Counted from the stretch's first letter, positions 16,143-24,448 are shown. The stretch is DNA of 32,987 bases from CAYJAZ01 sp964369165 (GCA_964369165.1 CAYJFE010000020.1:1-32987), one strand, 5' to 3'. Notes: a model not told the origin generated them from the letters alone. Numbers and translations are program-made.

Positions 16143-16172
16143 TAAATAATCGACACATCGACATTTGTCAAT
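16143..16172 (-). promoter_or_regulatory. arsR promoter with overlapping ArsR operator
   Basis: On the minus strand TTGACA (16166-16171), 17-bp spacer, TATTTA (16143-16148). The 16-bp imperfect dyad ATCGACATTTGTCAAT (16157-16172) covers the -35, and another ATCGACA half-site lies next to it at 16149-16155. A repressor bound here would block RNA polymerase, the usual ArsR layout. Confidence 0.75.
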
Positions 16173-16303
16173 ATGTAAAAATATCAATTTTAATTTTAAC
16201 TATTAGGCATTTTAAAGTGATTAATGCAAAATTTTCCCTTCTTACTCTCTCTAAAAAACTAGATAAGACACTAATTCTACATACTTTTTTACAACAAAAA
16301 CTT

Positions 16304-16320
16304 TTGGCACAGTATTTGCT
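16304..16320 (+). promoter_or_regulatory. Sigma-54 (RpoN) promoter of flgE
   Basis: TTGGCAC-AGTAT-TTGCT: the -24 GG (16306-16307) and -12 GC (16318-16319) have the required 10-bp separation and the flanking bases match consensus. Predicted start near 16331, 88 nt before the flgE ATG. The leader contains two small hairpins (CGGAA/TTCCG at 16345-16359 and GCCAC/GTGGC at 16380-16395). Confidence 0.88.
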
Positions 16321-16418
16321 TTATAGAGAGCATATTATAAAAAGCGGAAAAAACTTCCGTGAATAAAATTAAACATTTTGCCACAAGGAAGTGGCAGTAT
16401 ACTCTAGGGAGGGAAACC

Positions 16419-18815
16419 ATGAGTGTAACTTCAAGTATGTGGACAGGCGTATCAGGCCTATTAGCCCACGGCGAAAAAATGAACGTAATCGGTAACAACA
16501 TCGCAAACGTAAATACTATCGGTTTTAAGTCACAAAGAATGGACTTTTCAGATTTGATGTATGTTGATCAATATAACAATGGTGGCTTAAACCAAGTTGG
16601 CCATGGCGTTCAAGTACAAACAATTATCACATCTTTCACACAAGGCGCGTACGAAAGCACCACAAACCCTACTGACCTTGCCATCAACGGCTCTGGCTTT
16701 TTCCAAGTGCGCCAAGAAGGCACGGATCAAATGTATTATACCCGTGCTGGTAACTTCACCTTTGATAAAGAAGGTAATCTTACAGATCCTAACAATTACA
16801 TTCTTCAAGGCTGGAAGATTGAAAACACAGGCGGTATCGTGCGCTCAACAGGTGGATTAACCGCTGATTCTGGCGAAAATGAATCTGCTGTGCTCGGTAC
16901 TGGCGCGCCTCAAGACGTAAAACTTGATGCTTGGACAGTACAGCCATTTGCAACTACTTATATGGACTTTATCCCTAACCTTTCAGCAACTAAAGGTGAA
17001 GATAAGAGAACGGACACTTCTAATCCATTCACAGGTCTTATGAATGCATGGGACGGCACACAGCCACCAGCTACGGAAAATACTCCTCCAATCCCAATGG
17101 AAGGTTATTCTTATCAAACTACTATGGAAGTGTACGATGAAGCTGGCGTGACACATAATGTGACAGTTTACTACGATAAAGTTGACGAAAGCACTTATGA
17201 AGGCGGCGAAAATGGCGGTTCTATGTGGGAATATATTGTCACTATGGAACCAGCTGAAGATAAAAGACAGTATTGGGATTCTGACACAAATTCACTTGTA
17301 GATATGTCATCAACAAAAATGGCAGGTATGCTTGCCGCTGGTACAATTTCCTTTGACTCAGCTGGCCAAGCTTCAAACCAATCGTGCTATACTCTCTTTG
17401 GTGATTCTAACCCTGATTCTAACCCGACTGACTTCCACGACTATTGGGATGTTGCAAGCGGTGAATATAAATCTATTCCAATTATGGAAGATCCAAATGA
17501 TCTTGAAAACTGGCAGTCAGCCGAAGTTTCCGCAAATGGCTATCCTGTAGTAGTTGCCAACTTCACAGGTATATTAGATGCGCAAACTTCAGGTTCACCA
17601 AAGGGCGATGATTACGGTATCGAATTAAACTTTGGTATGAAAGCTTCAAATATAAGCTCACCATGGAACCCAAGCGGTTCATTAGCTGACCTAACAGTTG
17701 ACCCTTATGCCGTAAACCCAAATTATCACCCAGAAGACGCTTCATCAGGCCCTGAATATTTCTTAATCAATGAAGACTATGACTCTTCTTTGGCAAAAGC
17801 ATTAAATGAAGTGACAGATGATGCAGAAGATGCTTGGGATGCAATTGGCTTCCAAAGATGGGATAATGGAAAATTAGTAGACTATAGTTTTGCTGATTAT
17901 CTAAACGGTGTTTATACTCCTGCCGCAACCGATGCAACTGTAGCAGCGGCAGAAACAGCTTGGGATGCCTTAAGCTTTACTAAAGATGACGGCGCAGGCA
18001 ATGATGTACCTTTCTCCTTTGATGAATATGTCAGCGTTATCCAAAATCAAAGCCAAGCAGCAGCTGATGCGATGATAACAGGTGGCGGTACTGCAGCTCA
18101 AGCTCAAGGTATTTATGGTAGTTTAGCTACTGGCGTTGCAGCTGATGCAGCTACTGTACTTACGAATATGGACGCAGCAGCTAATGCTTTAGCGTATACT
18201 GATGAAGATCTCAATAACTCTTTCAAATATACCTTAGATATTCCTGCAACAACAGCCAACGTACGTGATGTTCTCACAGCTATTTATAACGAAGCGAATG
18301 GCACGCATATTGACTTGAATATCTACGAAGGCACAGATCCATCCAATGCGACTGATCTTTCAACTTTCACAAAACCAGTTATCAAAGAAGACAATGCTGT
18401 TCAAAGTAATGCTGGCGAATCAGCCACTTATTCACAAAGTCAAAACGGTTATGGTTTTGGTAACTTATCTAGTTATTATGTAGACGAAAAAGGCGTATTA
18501 GCTGGCGTATATTCAAACGGCGTCACCATGGAACTTTATCAGATAGTTATGTATGACTTTACTTCCACGCAAAATCTAAGGCGTGAAGGCGGTAACGTCT
18601 ATTCACAAACTTTAGAATCTGGCGATCCTAAATCAGGCCCTGCTGGCGTAGCTGGGCTTGGAACAATCTCCTCAGGCGTTATTGAACAATCAAACGTTGA
18701 TATGGCTAGAGAATTCGTTCTTATGATTACTACACAACGTGGCTATCAAGGTAACTCAAAAGTTATCACCACAGCCGACTCAATGCTTGAAACGGTTATA
18801 GGACTTGTAAGATAA
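16419..18815 (+). CDS. flgE: Flagellar hook protein FlgE, long variant
   Basis: 798 aa from ATG 16419, chosen over the frame start at 16359 because GGGAGGG lies 6 nt before it and the protein then starts at the conserved MSVTSSMWTGVSGL. The N-terminus has the rod/hook signature (HGEKMNVIGNNIANVNTIGFK) and the DLAINGSGFFQV motif near 86-97. The C-terminus has SGVIEQSNVDMAREFVLMI...QRGYQGNSK and the coiled tail SMLETVIGLVR. About twice the length of the E. coli hook protein; the extra lies in the surface-exposed middle, including an Ala-rich stretch with two related copies of a ~40-residue unit (AWDA(I/L)xF...(Y/F)SFxxY) near 471-550. Exported by the flagellar type III system. Transcribed alone from a sigma-54 promoter and closed by its own terminator. 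Confidence 0.95.
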   Translation: MSVTSSMWTGVSGLLAHGEKMNVIGNNIANVNTIGFKSQRMDFSDLMYVDQYNNGGLNQVGHGVQVQTIITSFTQGAYESTTNPTDLAINGSGFFQVRQEGTDQMYYTRAGNFTFDKEGNLTDPNNYILQGWKIENTGGIVRSTGGLTADSGENESAVLGTGAPQDVKLDAWTVQPFATTYMDFIPNLSATKGEDKRTDTSNPFTGLMNAWDGTQPPATENTPPIPMEGYSYQTTMEVYDEAGVTHNVTVYYDKVDESTYEGGENGGSMWEYIVTMEPAEDKRQYWDSDTNSLVDMSSTKMAGMLAAGTISFDSAGQASNQSCYTLFGDSNPDSNPTDFHDYWDVASGEYKSIPIMEDPNDLENWQSAEVSANGYPVVVANFTGILDAQTSGSPKGDDYGIELNFGMKASNISSPWNPSGSLADLTVDPYAVNPNYHPEDASSGPEYFLINEDYDSSLAKALNEVTDDAEDAWDAIGFQRWDNGKLVDYSFADYLNGVYTPAATDATVAAAETAWDALSFTKDDGAGNDVPFSFDEYVSVIQNQSQAAADAMITGGGTAAQAQGIYGSLATGVAADAATVLTNMDAAANALAYTDEDLNNSFKYTLDIPATTANVRDVLTAIYNEANGTHIDLNIYEGTDPSNATDLSTFTKPVIKEDNAVQSNAGESATYSQSQNGYGFGNLSSYYVDEKGVLAGVYSNGVTMELYQIVMYDFTSTQNLRREGGNVYSQTLESGDPKSGPAGVAGLGTISSGVIEQSNVDMAREFVLMITTQRGYQGNSKVITTADSMLETVIGLVR

Positions 18816-18885
18816 ATATTATAATGTTATAATCAACTTTATAATGGGCGCATCTTCCCTCCCGCGCCACTTTATAGAGATTTTC

Positions 18886-18919
18886 AAAGCCCTGTTCTGT
18901 AAAAAGAATGGGGCTTTTT
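18886..18919 (+). terminator. Rho-independent terminator of flgE
   Basis: A long stem starting AAAGCCC and closing GGGCTTT, with pairing continuing inward (TTCT/AGAA) and a T-run after it; 71 bp after the stop. Just before it lies an ATTATAA-TG-TTATAAT dyad (18818-18833) of unknown meaning. Confidence 0.85.
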
Positions 18920-18988
18920 ATACGAACAAAAAATAACTTATTTGAATAATTAGTAATTTTATAATTCTCTAGATTTTGTATAGATTTC

Positions 18989-19018
18989 TTGACATCTTAA
19001 CCTCATTTAATCTACTAT
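18989..19018 (+). promoter_or_regulatory. Likely sigma-70 promoter of mlaC-mlaA
   Basis: TTGACA (18989-18994), 18-bp spacer, TACTAT (19013-19018), 56 bp before the mlaC start. Confidence 0.6.
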
Positions 19019-19073
19019 ACAAAAGCATATTCTAGGAATGTGCTATTTCTTTTTTGTAAAGCAGGACTCAATT

Positions 19074-19712
19074 ATGAAAAAAATTCTTTTCTATCTATTT
19101 TTGGCATTACTCTCATCAACTATGCTTGTGCAATCTTCTCACGCAAACGCAGGCTCAGCTTCTCAAGAAGCTCAAAGCGTGGTGCAAGCAAGCGTAGATG
19201 AGCTTATAGCCATTGTTTCAAGCCCTGAATATAAAAACCCTGATACAAAAGCACAAAAAAGAAAAGAAGCCGAAGATTCAGTAATGAAAGCTTTTGATTT
19301 TGAAGAATTTTCCACCCGCACAGTAGGGCCACGCTGGAGAAGCTTCACAGCAGAAGAAAAAACAGCCTTTATCGCTGCCTTTACAAATTTATTAAGAAAT
19401 ACATATATCGATGCATTAGACAACTATTCTGGGCAAACAGTAGAATATCTTTCTGCGCTTGAAGGAAATAATGGCACAAGGGTTGAAATTAGAGTAAACA
19501 TACAATCAAATGGGCAAAAATTTCCCCTTGCATTTCGTATGCTCAAAAAAAATAATGCATGGGTAGTATATGATGTGCTTATCGAAAACATAAGCCTTAT
19601 CAAAAACTATAGAGAGCAGTTCAAAAGCATTTTGCAAACTGCCGCCCCTATGGAATTGAGCGCGAAAATTCAAGAAAAAGCGGAAGAAATTGTCCAAAAT
19701 CCATCTAATTAG
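19074..19712 (+). CDS. mlaC: Periplasmic phospholipid-binding protein MlaC (Ttg2D family)
   Basis: 212 aa from ATG 19074, which has AGGA 7 nt upstream and begins directly with a Sec signal (MKKILFYLFLALLSSTMLVQSSHANA). The frame start at 19038 would put a charged peptide before the signal and has no spaced RBS. The mature part carries the family core: FDFEEFSTRTVGPRW (near 80), FTAEEKTAFIAAFTNLLRNTY, and WVVYDVLIENISLIKNYREQF. MlaC ferries phospholipids across the periplasm between the outer-membrane MlaA complex and the inner-membrane MlaFEDB ABC system, keeping the outer leaflet asymmetric. mlaA follows after 10 nt; mlaFEDB is not in this window. Confidence 0.93.
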   Translation: MKKILFYLFLALLSSTMLVQSSHANAGSASQEAQSVVQASVDELIAIVSSPEYKNPDTKAQKRKEAEDSVMKAFDFEEFSTRTVGPRWRSFTAEEKTAFIAAFTNLLRNTYIDALDNYSGQTVEYLSALEGNNGTRVEIRVNIQSNGQKFPLAFRMLKKNNAWVVYDVLIENISLIKNYREQFKSILQTAAPMELSAKIQEKAEEIVQNPSN

Positions 19713-19722
19713 AGAGTATCTT

Positions 19723-20520
19723 ATGTCTACATTAAAGAAAATTTTATTCCTTGTTTCGCTTGTTTTAGTAGTGAACCTTTCTGCCTGCGCTTCAAAAGAT
19801 TATTACGCCAAACCTACCGAAGCAAGCGCAGAAAACAATTTAGACGACTATGGCGACAATCAAGATTTTGATGATTATGGCGAAACAAGTGAAGAGAGCT
19901 ATCACGACACATTTGAGGGCTTTAACCGCGCTATGTATAGCTTCAATGATTTTCTTTTGCTTGATGTGATTAAGCCCGTACACACAGCTTATTCCTATGT
20001 AGTGCCCAAAAGAGTACGCTCAGGCCTTTCTAATTTCACCGACCATCTTCTTTCACCTGTTAGATTTGTGAATGCGCTCTTGCAATTAGATTTTGGTGCG
20101 GCAAGTGTTGAGCTTGGCTCATTTATAGTAAATTCAGTCACAAGTCTTGGTTTTGCCGATGTTGCCGCAACAGAAGAAAAGTATTTCTATTATAATGAAA
20201 AAGCGCTAGACCTAGGCGTAACCCTCGCAGTATGGGGCTTTAGCGAAGGCCCAATGATCACTCTGCCCTTCTTTGGCCCAAGAAATGTGCGCGATGCTTT
20301 TGGTTTAGTCGGCGATATCTGGCTTGATCCAATGACCTATTTTGCACCTATTTCAGTTAGCTTTGCAAATGCTGGTCTCACTTTCAATAATATGGATACT
20401 ATCTATATTCCTTATGAAAATATGAAGAAAATTTCTGTCGATCCTTATATAGCAACAAGAGATTTCTCGAGAAATTATAGGCACAATCTTGTAGTGGAAC
20501 ATATAAACCATGGGAAATAA
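19723..20520 (+). CDS. mlaA: Outer-membrane lipoprotein MlaA (VacJ family)
   Basis: 265 aa from ATG 19723; the frame start at 19690 lies inside mlaC and was rejected. A lipoprotein signal with lipobox LSAC (Cys near 22) is followed by an acidic spacer (about 35-58) and the MlaA core: DTFEGFNRAMYSFNDF, VIKPVHTAYSYVVPKRVRSGLSNF, SPVRFVNALLQ, GPRNVRDAFG, DIWLDPMTYF. It removes mislocalised phospholipids from the outer leaflet and passes them to MlaC, the gene just upstream. The Asp/Glu/Tyr-rich spacer after the lipid anchor resembles the acidic tracts in nearby flagellar genes. Confidence 0.94.
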   Translation: MSTLKKILFLVSLVLVVNLSACASKDYYAKPTEASAENNLDDYGDNQDFDDYGETSEESYHDTFEGFNRAMYSFNDFLLLDVIKPVHTAYSYVVPKRVRSGLSNFTDHLLSPVRFVNALLQLDFGAASVELGSFIVNSVTSLGFADVAATEEKYFYYNEKALDLGVTLAVWGFSEGPMITLPFFGPRNVRDAFGLVGDIWLDPMTYFAPISVSFANAGLTFNNMDTIYIPYENMKKISVDPYIATRDFSRNYRHNLVVEHINHGK

Positions 20521-20570
20521 CATCTTTATTTCTCTTATAAATAGCTGAACTTTAAAAGATAGCTAGTCAA

Positions 20571-20600
20571 AAATATGCCGAATTTATTGGCATATTTTTT
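20571..20600 (+). terminator. Rho-independent terminator of mlaC-mlaA
   Basis: 9-bp stem AAATATGCC/GGCATATTT with a 9-nt loop and a T-run. The 3' arm overlaps the sigma-54-like motif at 20587-20603. Confidence 0.8.
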
Positions 20601-20603
20601 GCA
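20587..20603 (+). promoter_or_regulatory. Possible sigma-54 promoter of the flhF operon, overlapping a terminator
   Basis: TTGGCAT-ATTTT-TTGCA has the GG/GC pair at the correct 10-bp separation and one mismatch in the -24 box. It sits 109 bp before flhF, close to the distance of the flgE sigma-54 site from its gene (99 bp). Much of the match is also the terminator arm and T-run, so chance cannot be excluded. A sigma-70-like TATAAT at 20656-20661 is the alternative. Confidence 0.5.
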
Positions 20604-20711
20604 TTATAAATTTTACTTCGAAAAGCTTGTATTTTTTCTTGTTTTATAGCATAGTTATAATGACAGGAAAATTACATTTTTCTCAAAACTCAGAACAAAT
20701 GGATAGGGCAA

Positions 20712-21830
20712 ATGCAGGTCAGAACCTTTCAAGGAAGCAGTACACAAGAAGTTCTTGCTCAAGTCAAAGCAGAAATGGGCGATGATGCCGTTATTCTCGG
20801 AAGTAGAGAATATAGGCAAAATAATCAGCGCGTATTTGAAATCACTGCGGGCAAAGAGAGTATTCAAGAACCGACTATAGCAGCACATAAAGCTGCCTCT
20901 GCATACGCGCCAAATGCTCAAGCCAATTCACGAATGCAAGGGCAAAATGACGCTCCACAAGGTTTTGCTGATTGGCACAAAGATTGGTCACGTTTCAAAG
21001 ATCATATCTATGCTATTATGCAACCTTCCTTGAATTGGGAAAACATCAGCCCTAGACAAAGAGTTGCCCTTGAATATCTTCAAGGCGAAGGGGTTGAAAA
21101 TGATGTGGTAGTTGAGCTTTATACAAAACTTACAAAGCCACATTACGAAGGCTCGCTTCTTGCAGCTCTTACTGACACTGTGCCAGTCTTGAGCATGGAA
21201 GATGACTTTTGGAAACAGCATATACACATTATGCTTGGTCCCTATGGTGTAGGCAAAACAATTTCAGCTTTACGCCTTGCACTTATGCTGAAAGAAGAAA
21301 ATCAAGGGGCAAAAATTGCCTTTATTAACCTTGATGCGCAAAGAGGAAATGGCCGCCTTATGCTTAAGCATTTTGCCGAACTTTCCAATTTCACCTATCT
21401 TGAAGCGAATGACAAGAAATCTTTTATTGAAAGTGTGAAAGATACTATTGATTTTGATTATGTATTTATAGATTTTCAGGCTCTATCAAAAAATGAAAAC
21501 CTTATAGAAAGATTTGAAGCTTATGGCCTTACTGCTGTAAAGCAAAATATTTCATGCCATCTTTGTCTAAGTCCGCATTATTCTAACGCACAATTCAATA
21601 CCTTTATCAAGCAATACGCCTCTGATTTACCTACAGGTATTTTATGGACAAAGCTTGATGAAAGCTTGCAATACGGCTCCTTAGTAAATATTTCAGCGCG
21701 CACAAAACTGCCAATTACTGCTTTATCCTATGCCTCAGAACTCAACAAAAGCATTTGTGCGGCAAACCCTAACCTTGTCTGGCGAATTCTATTAAAACAA
21801 GAATTACCAAACAAGCATGAAAAAAGATAA
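20712..21830 (+). CDS. flhF: Flagellar SRP-like GTPase FlhF (divergent)
   Basis: 372 aa. The N-terminal B domain starts with the typical MQVRTFQGSSTQEVLAQVKAE; a variable linker and N domain (about 85-165) lead to the NG domain with the P-loop GPYGVGKT (176-183) and the base-recognition motif TKLDE (313-317). It helps to place the flagellum and recruit basal-body parts at the pole. Odd: the DTYR motif reads NLDAQRGNGR, and the Walker-B/G3 motif DTAGR, used for GTP hydrolysis, reads FIDFQALSK (252-260). So GTP binding looks possible, but hydrolysis may be weak or changed. First gene of the row flhF-flhG-fliA-cheY-fliL; flhG follows after 23 nt. RBS GGATAGGG lies before ATG. Confidence 0.92.
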   Translation: MQVRTFQGSSTQEVLAQVKAEMGDDAVILGSREYRQNNQRVFEITAGKESIQEPTIAAHKAASAYAPNAQANSRMQGQNDAPQGFADWHKDWSRFKDHIYAIMQPSLNWENISPRQRVALEYLQGEGVENDVVVELYTKLTKPHYEGSLLAALTDTVPVLSMEDDFWKQHIHIMLGPYGVGKTISALRLALMLKEENQGAKIAFINLDAQRGNGRLMLKHFAELSNFTYLEANDKKSFIESVKDTIDFDYVFIDFQALSKNENLIERFEAYGLTAVKQNISCHLCLSPHYSNAQFNTFIKQYASDLPTGILWTKLDESLQYGSLVNISARTKLPITALSYASELNKSICAANPNLVWRILLKQELPNKHEKR

Positions 21831-21853
21831 ATCAAACGAGAGTGGAGTTAATT

Positions 21854-22666
21854 ATGAGTGCACAACCTTGCGTTCTTAGCGTAACCTCAGGAAAAGGCGG
21901 AGTAGGTAAAACCAATATATCTGTCAATATTGCCTGCCTTTTGGCAGAACAAGGCCATAAAGTGCTCTTGCTCGATGCCGATTTAGGCCTTGCGAACGTC
22001 GATGTTTTGCTTGGCATCACACCGCCGTTAAACCTCTCACACTTCTTTACCAATGAAGCAAGCCTTGAAGAAATAATCTTCCGCACGCCTTATGGCTTCT
22101 CCATTCTTCCTGCTTCTTCTGGTGTGAATGATATGAATATGCTTTCTGCCGATAAAAAAATGGCCTTGCTTGACAGCATGGACGACATGGAAGATGAGTT
22201 TGACTATCTTATTGTTGATACAGGCGCAGGCATACACGACAATGTGCTCTATTTCAATATAGCAGCGCAAGAAAAAATTGTGCTTCTTACCCCTGAACCA
22301 ACTTCACTCACTGATGCCTACGCACTCATAAAGGTATTAAACACCACTTATGACATCACGCAATTTCGCATTATTGTAAATATGGCGGATAGCGCAAGAC
22401 AAGGAAAAGAAGTATTCTCTCGTCTAAGTATAGCTTGTGATCACTTCTTAGGCAATGTTTCACTCGACTATATTGGCTCAATCCCTAAAGATGCAGCATT
22501 AAGAAAAGCTGTATTGATGCAAAAACCTTTTACCTTTGTGAACGAAAATTCTCCGGCCAGTGTAGCCATGAATCAAATAGTAAAAAATATCTGCAACATA
22601 GAAAAAAGTTCTAGCGATGGAAATATAAAATTCTTTTGGAAAAAGCTTTTATTTGCAAATAAATAA
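21854..22666 (+). CDS. flhG: Flagellar number regulator FlhG (FleN/MinD-like ATPase)
   Basis: 270 aa from ATG 21854; a GTG at 21842 is in frame, but its bases form the GTGGAG ribosome site of the inner ATG. ParA/MinD fold: deviant Walker A SGKGGVGKTN (about 13-22), switch I LLLDADLGLANVDVLLG, switch II LIVDTGAGIHDNVL, and the TPEPTSLTDAYALIK stretch typical of FlhG. It limits flagellar number and works with FlhF, the gene upstream. The C-terminus ends KFFWKKLLFANK, which may be the amphipathic membrane-binding helix. fliA follows after 55 nt. Confidence 0.94.
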   Translation: MSAQPCVLSVTSGKGGVGKTNISVNIACLLAEQGHKVLLLDADLGLANVDVLLGITPPLNLSHFFTNEASLEEIIFRTPYGFSILPASSGVNDMNMLSADKKMALLDSMDDMEDEFDYLIVDTGAGIHDNVLYFNIAAQEKIVLLTPEPTSLTDAYALIKVLNTTYDITQFRIIVNMADSARQGKEVFSRLSIACDHFLGNVSLDYIGSIPKDAALRKAVLMQKPFTFVNENSPASVAMNQIVKNICNIEKSSSDGNIKFFWKKLLFANK

Positions 22667-22721
22667 AAATTAAACACTTCACTTCTATTAAAAAATCAAT
22701 ACTTAGAAAAAGTTGGTAAGC

Positions 22722-23873
22722 ATGAATTATTCAAAAAATAATAATATATCAGAAAACCCAAGCAATGACTTGGATTCTTCTGATACGATTAATTCTTCAT
22801 ATGCTCCCCAAAATAAACATTCTATAAATAAGGCTCAAGATTTCTTAGAATGCGACTCTTCACTCAATAATTCTCTAGATTCTGAGGACATGGATTCTTA
22901 TGATTCTGACGAGATTGAAGCCAGTGAAGACTTTCAAGAAAATGAATCCGATTATTATGCCTTACAAAGCGACTTTGCAGACGACTTTGACGACAATTTC
23001 GACGACAATTTCAAAGAAGAAAATAATCTTTTCTCTTATAAAGAAGAGAAAAAGAAAAAAGTCCAAGAAGAGCTTAAAAACTCTTCCCCCACAAAAGGTG
23101 CAAAGGAAAAATCAAATTCTGAACTTGAAGCTTGGGAAATTTTTGAAAAAGGCGATAAAGCATGGAATGATTTCAATCACCGTGAAAGAGAAAATATCGT
23201 CAAGCATTACGCGCCAAAAATTCGCTTTATTGCGCTTCGCATGAAGGCGAAATTGCCAAAACATATTGATTTAAATGAACTTATTAGCTCTGGCACCATA
23301 GGCCTTTTAGAGGCCCTAGGCAAATTCAAACCACAACTTGCCATACGCTTTGATAGTTATGCTGAAAGCCGCATCAGAGGGGCAATGATTGATGAATTAA
23401 GAAAGCTTGATTGGTTTCCACGTTCACTTCGTGCAAGAGTGCGTGAAATAGACAATGCTATCTGGAAATTAGAAAATGAAAATGGCAAACAGCCAAATAC
23501 AGAAGAAATTGCAAAGTTTACTGGCCTTACAGAAAAAGAAGTTGATCTTGGTTTAGAAGCTTTACAGCATCAATTATGCGTATCACTTGACGCTGTGCAA
23601 GACACGCTTTCAAGCGAAGGCGGTGCGCATAATGAAGAAAATCCATTCCAAAACACAGTTTTATTGGAAATGGTTGATAAGGTTGCAGGCTTAATTGATA
23701 CATTGACACCGCGCGAAAAACTGGTATTATCACTTTACTATAACGATGAGTTAAATATGCGTGAAGCATCTGAAGTTATGGAAATTACGGAGGGAAGAGT
23801 TTCGCAATTGCACGCGCAAGCTATTTCTCGACTCAGAAAAATTTTCACTGAAAAATATGAAGATTCCTTATAA
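22722..23873 (+). CDS. fliA: Flagellar sigma-28 factor FliA with a long acidic N-terminal extension
   Basis: 383 aa from ATG 22722; usual FliA proteins are about 240-260. Residues 1-137 are a low-complexity extension: Asn/Ser-rich, then Asp/Glu-rich (40-100, including a DDNFDDNF repeat), then a Lys/Glu stretch (105-132). The sigma factor proper follows: region 2 about 155-230 with LNELISSGTIGLLEAL and RFDSYAESRIRGAMIDELR, the WFPRS segment, region 3, and region 4 about 325-378 with the helix-turn-helix NMREASEVMEITEGRVSQLHAQAISRLR. It directs late flagellar and chemotaxis transcription and is normally held by FlgM, which is not in this window. The ribosome site is weak (GGTAAG). The extension may act like the acidic region 1.1 of primary sigma factors; inference only. 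Confidence 0.93.
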   Translation: MNYSKNNNISENPSNDLDSSDTINSSYAPQNKHSINKAQDFLECDSSLNNSLDSEDMDSYDSDEIEASEDFQENESDYYALQSDFADDFDDNFDDNFKEENNLFSYKEEKKKKVQEELKNSSPTKGAKEKSNSELEAWEIFEKGDKAWNDFNHRERENIVKHYAPKIRFIALRMKAKLPKHIDLNELISSGTIGLLEALGKFKPQLAIRFDSYAESRIRGAMIDELRKLDWFPRSLRARVREIDNAIWKLENENGKQPNTEEIAKFTGLTEKEVDLGLEALQHQLCVSLDAVQDTLSSEGGAHNEENPFQNTVLLEMVDKVAGLIDTLTPREKLVLSLYYNDELNMREASEVMEITEGRVSQLHAQAISRLRKIFTEKYEDSL

Positions 23874-23915
23874 CACGCTTATTTTCTTATATAAACACAA
23901 ACATGGAGAGTACAT

Positions 23916-24296
23916 ATGCCATTTGATCCAAACATGAAAGTTCTTGTCGTTGACGACTTTTCAACCATGCGCCGTATTGTAAAAAACATCTTGCGCCAAC
24001 TTGGTTTTACAAACCTTGTTGAAGCTGATGACGGCACAACTGCTTGGGAAGTTATTAATTCAGACAAAATAGACTTTATTGTTTCAGACTGGAATATGCC
24101 ACAAATGACAGGCATAGAGCTTCTCAGAAAAGTACGCGCCTCCGACAAATACGCAAATACACCTTTTCTGATGGTAACAGCAGAAGCGCAACAAGAAAAT
24201 ATTATCGAAGCTGTGCAAGCAAAGGTTTCAAACTATATTGTAAAACCTTTCACAGCGGAAATTTTGAAACAAAAAATCGATAAAATTTTCCCATAA
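23916..24296 (+). CDS. cheY: Chemotaxis response regulator CheY
   Basis: 126 aa, a single receiver domain. All catalytic residues are present: acidic pair Asp13-Asp14, phosphoacceptor Asp58 in VSDWNMPQ, Thr88 (VTAEA), the Tyr107 switch residue and Lys110 (VKPF). Phospho-CheY binds the flagellar switch and changes rotation. Clear RBS (GGAG). It sits directly after fliA in the flagellar operon. Its kinase, CheA, is not in this window. Confidence 0.94.
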   Translation: MPFDPNMKVLVVDDFSTMRRIVKNILRQLGFTNLVEADDGTTAWEVINSDKIDFIVSDWNMPQMTGIELLRKVRASDKYANTPFLMVTAEAQQENIIEAVQAKVSNYIVKPFTAEILKQKIDKIFP

Positions 24297-24321
24297 AGCA
24301 AAGTCTATAGTTTTTTCACAC

Positions 24322-24381
24322 TTTTTGATTGCTCATCAAAAAGAAGGCTTAAGTCTGCGCAAAATTCAGAATAATTTTGCA
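24322..24381 (+). promoter_or_regulatory. Two perfect hairpins in the cheY-fliL spacer
   Basis: CTTTTTGAT/ATCAAAAAG (9 bp, loop 5) at 24322-24344 and GCAAAATT/AATTTTGC (8 bp, loop 6) at 24360-24381, the second followed by an AT-rich stretch. Either could weaken read-through or protect mRNA ends in this 152-bp spacer. Not a strong terminator. Confidence 0.45.
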
Positions 24382-24448
24382 TTTTATAGAATATATCACA
24401 CAATTTCTCTGCCTTTATTTCTCGCCTTGAAATACACAGGAGTAACAC

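Noticed and set aside
15818..16171. Longer ArsR starting at 16171
   Set aside because: That start lies in the operator/promoter; the GGGAGG site points to ATG 16123.
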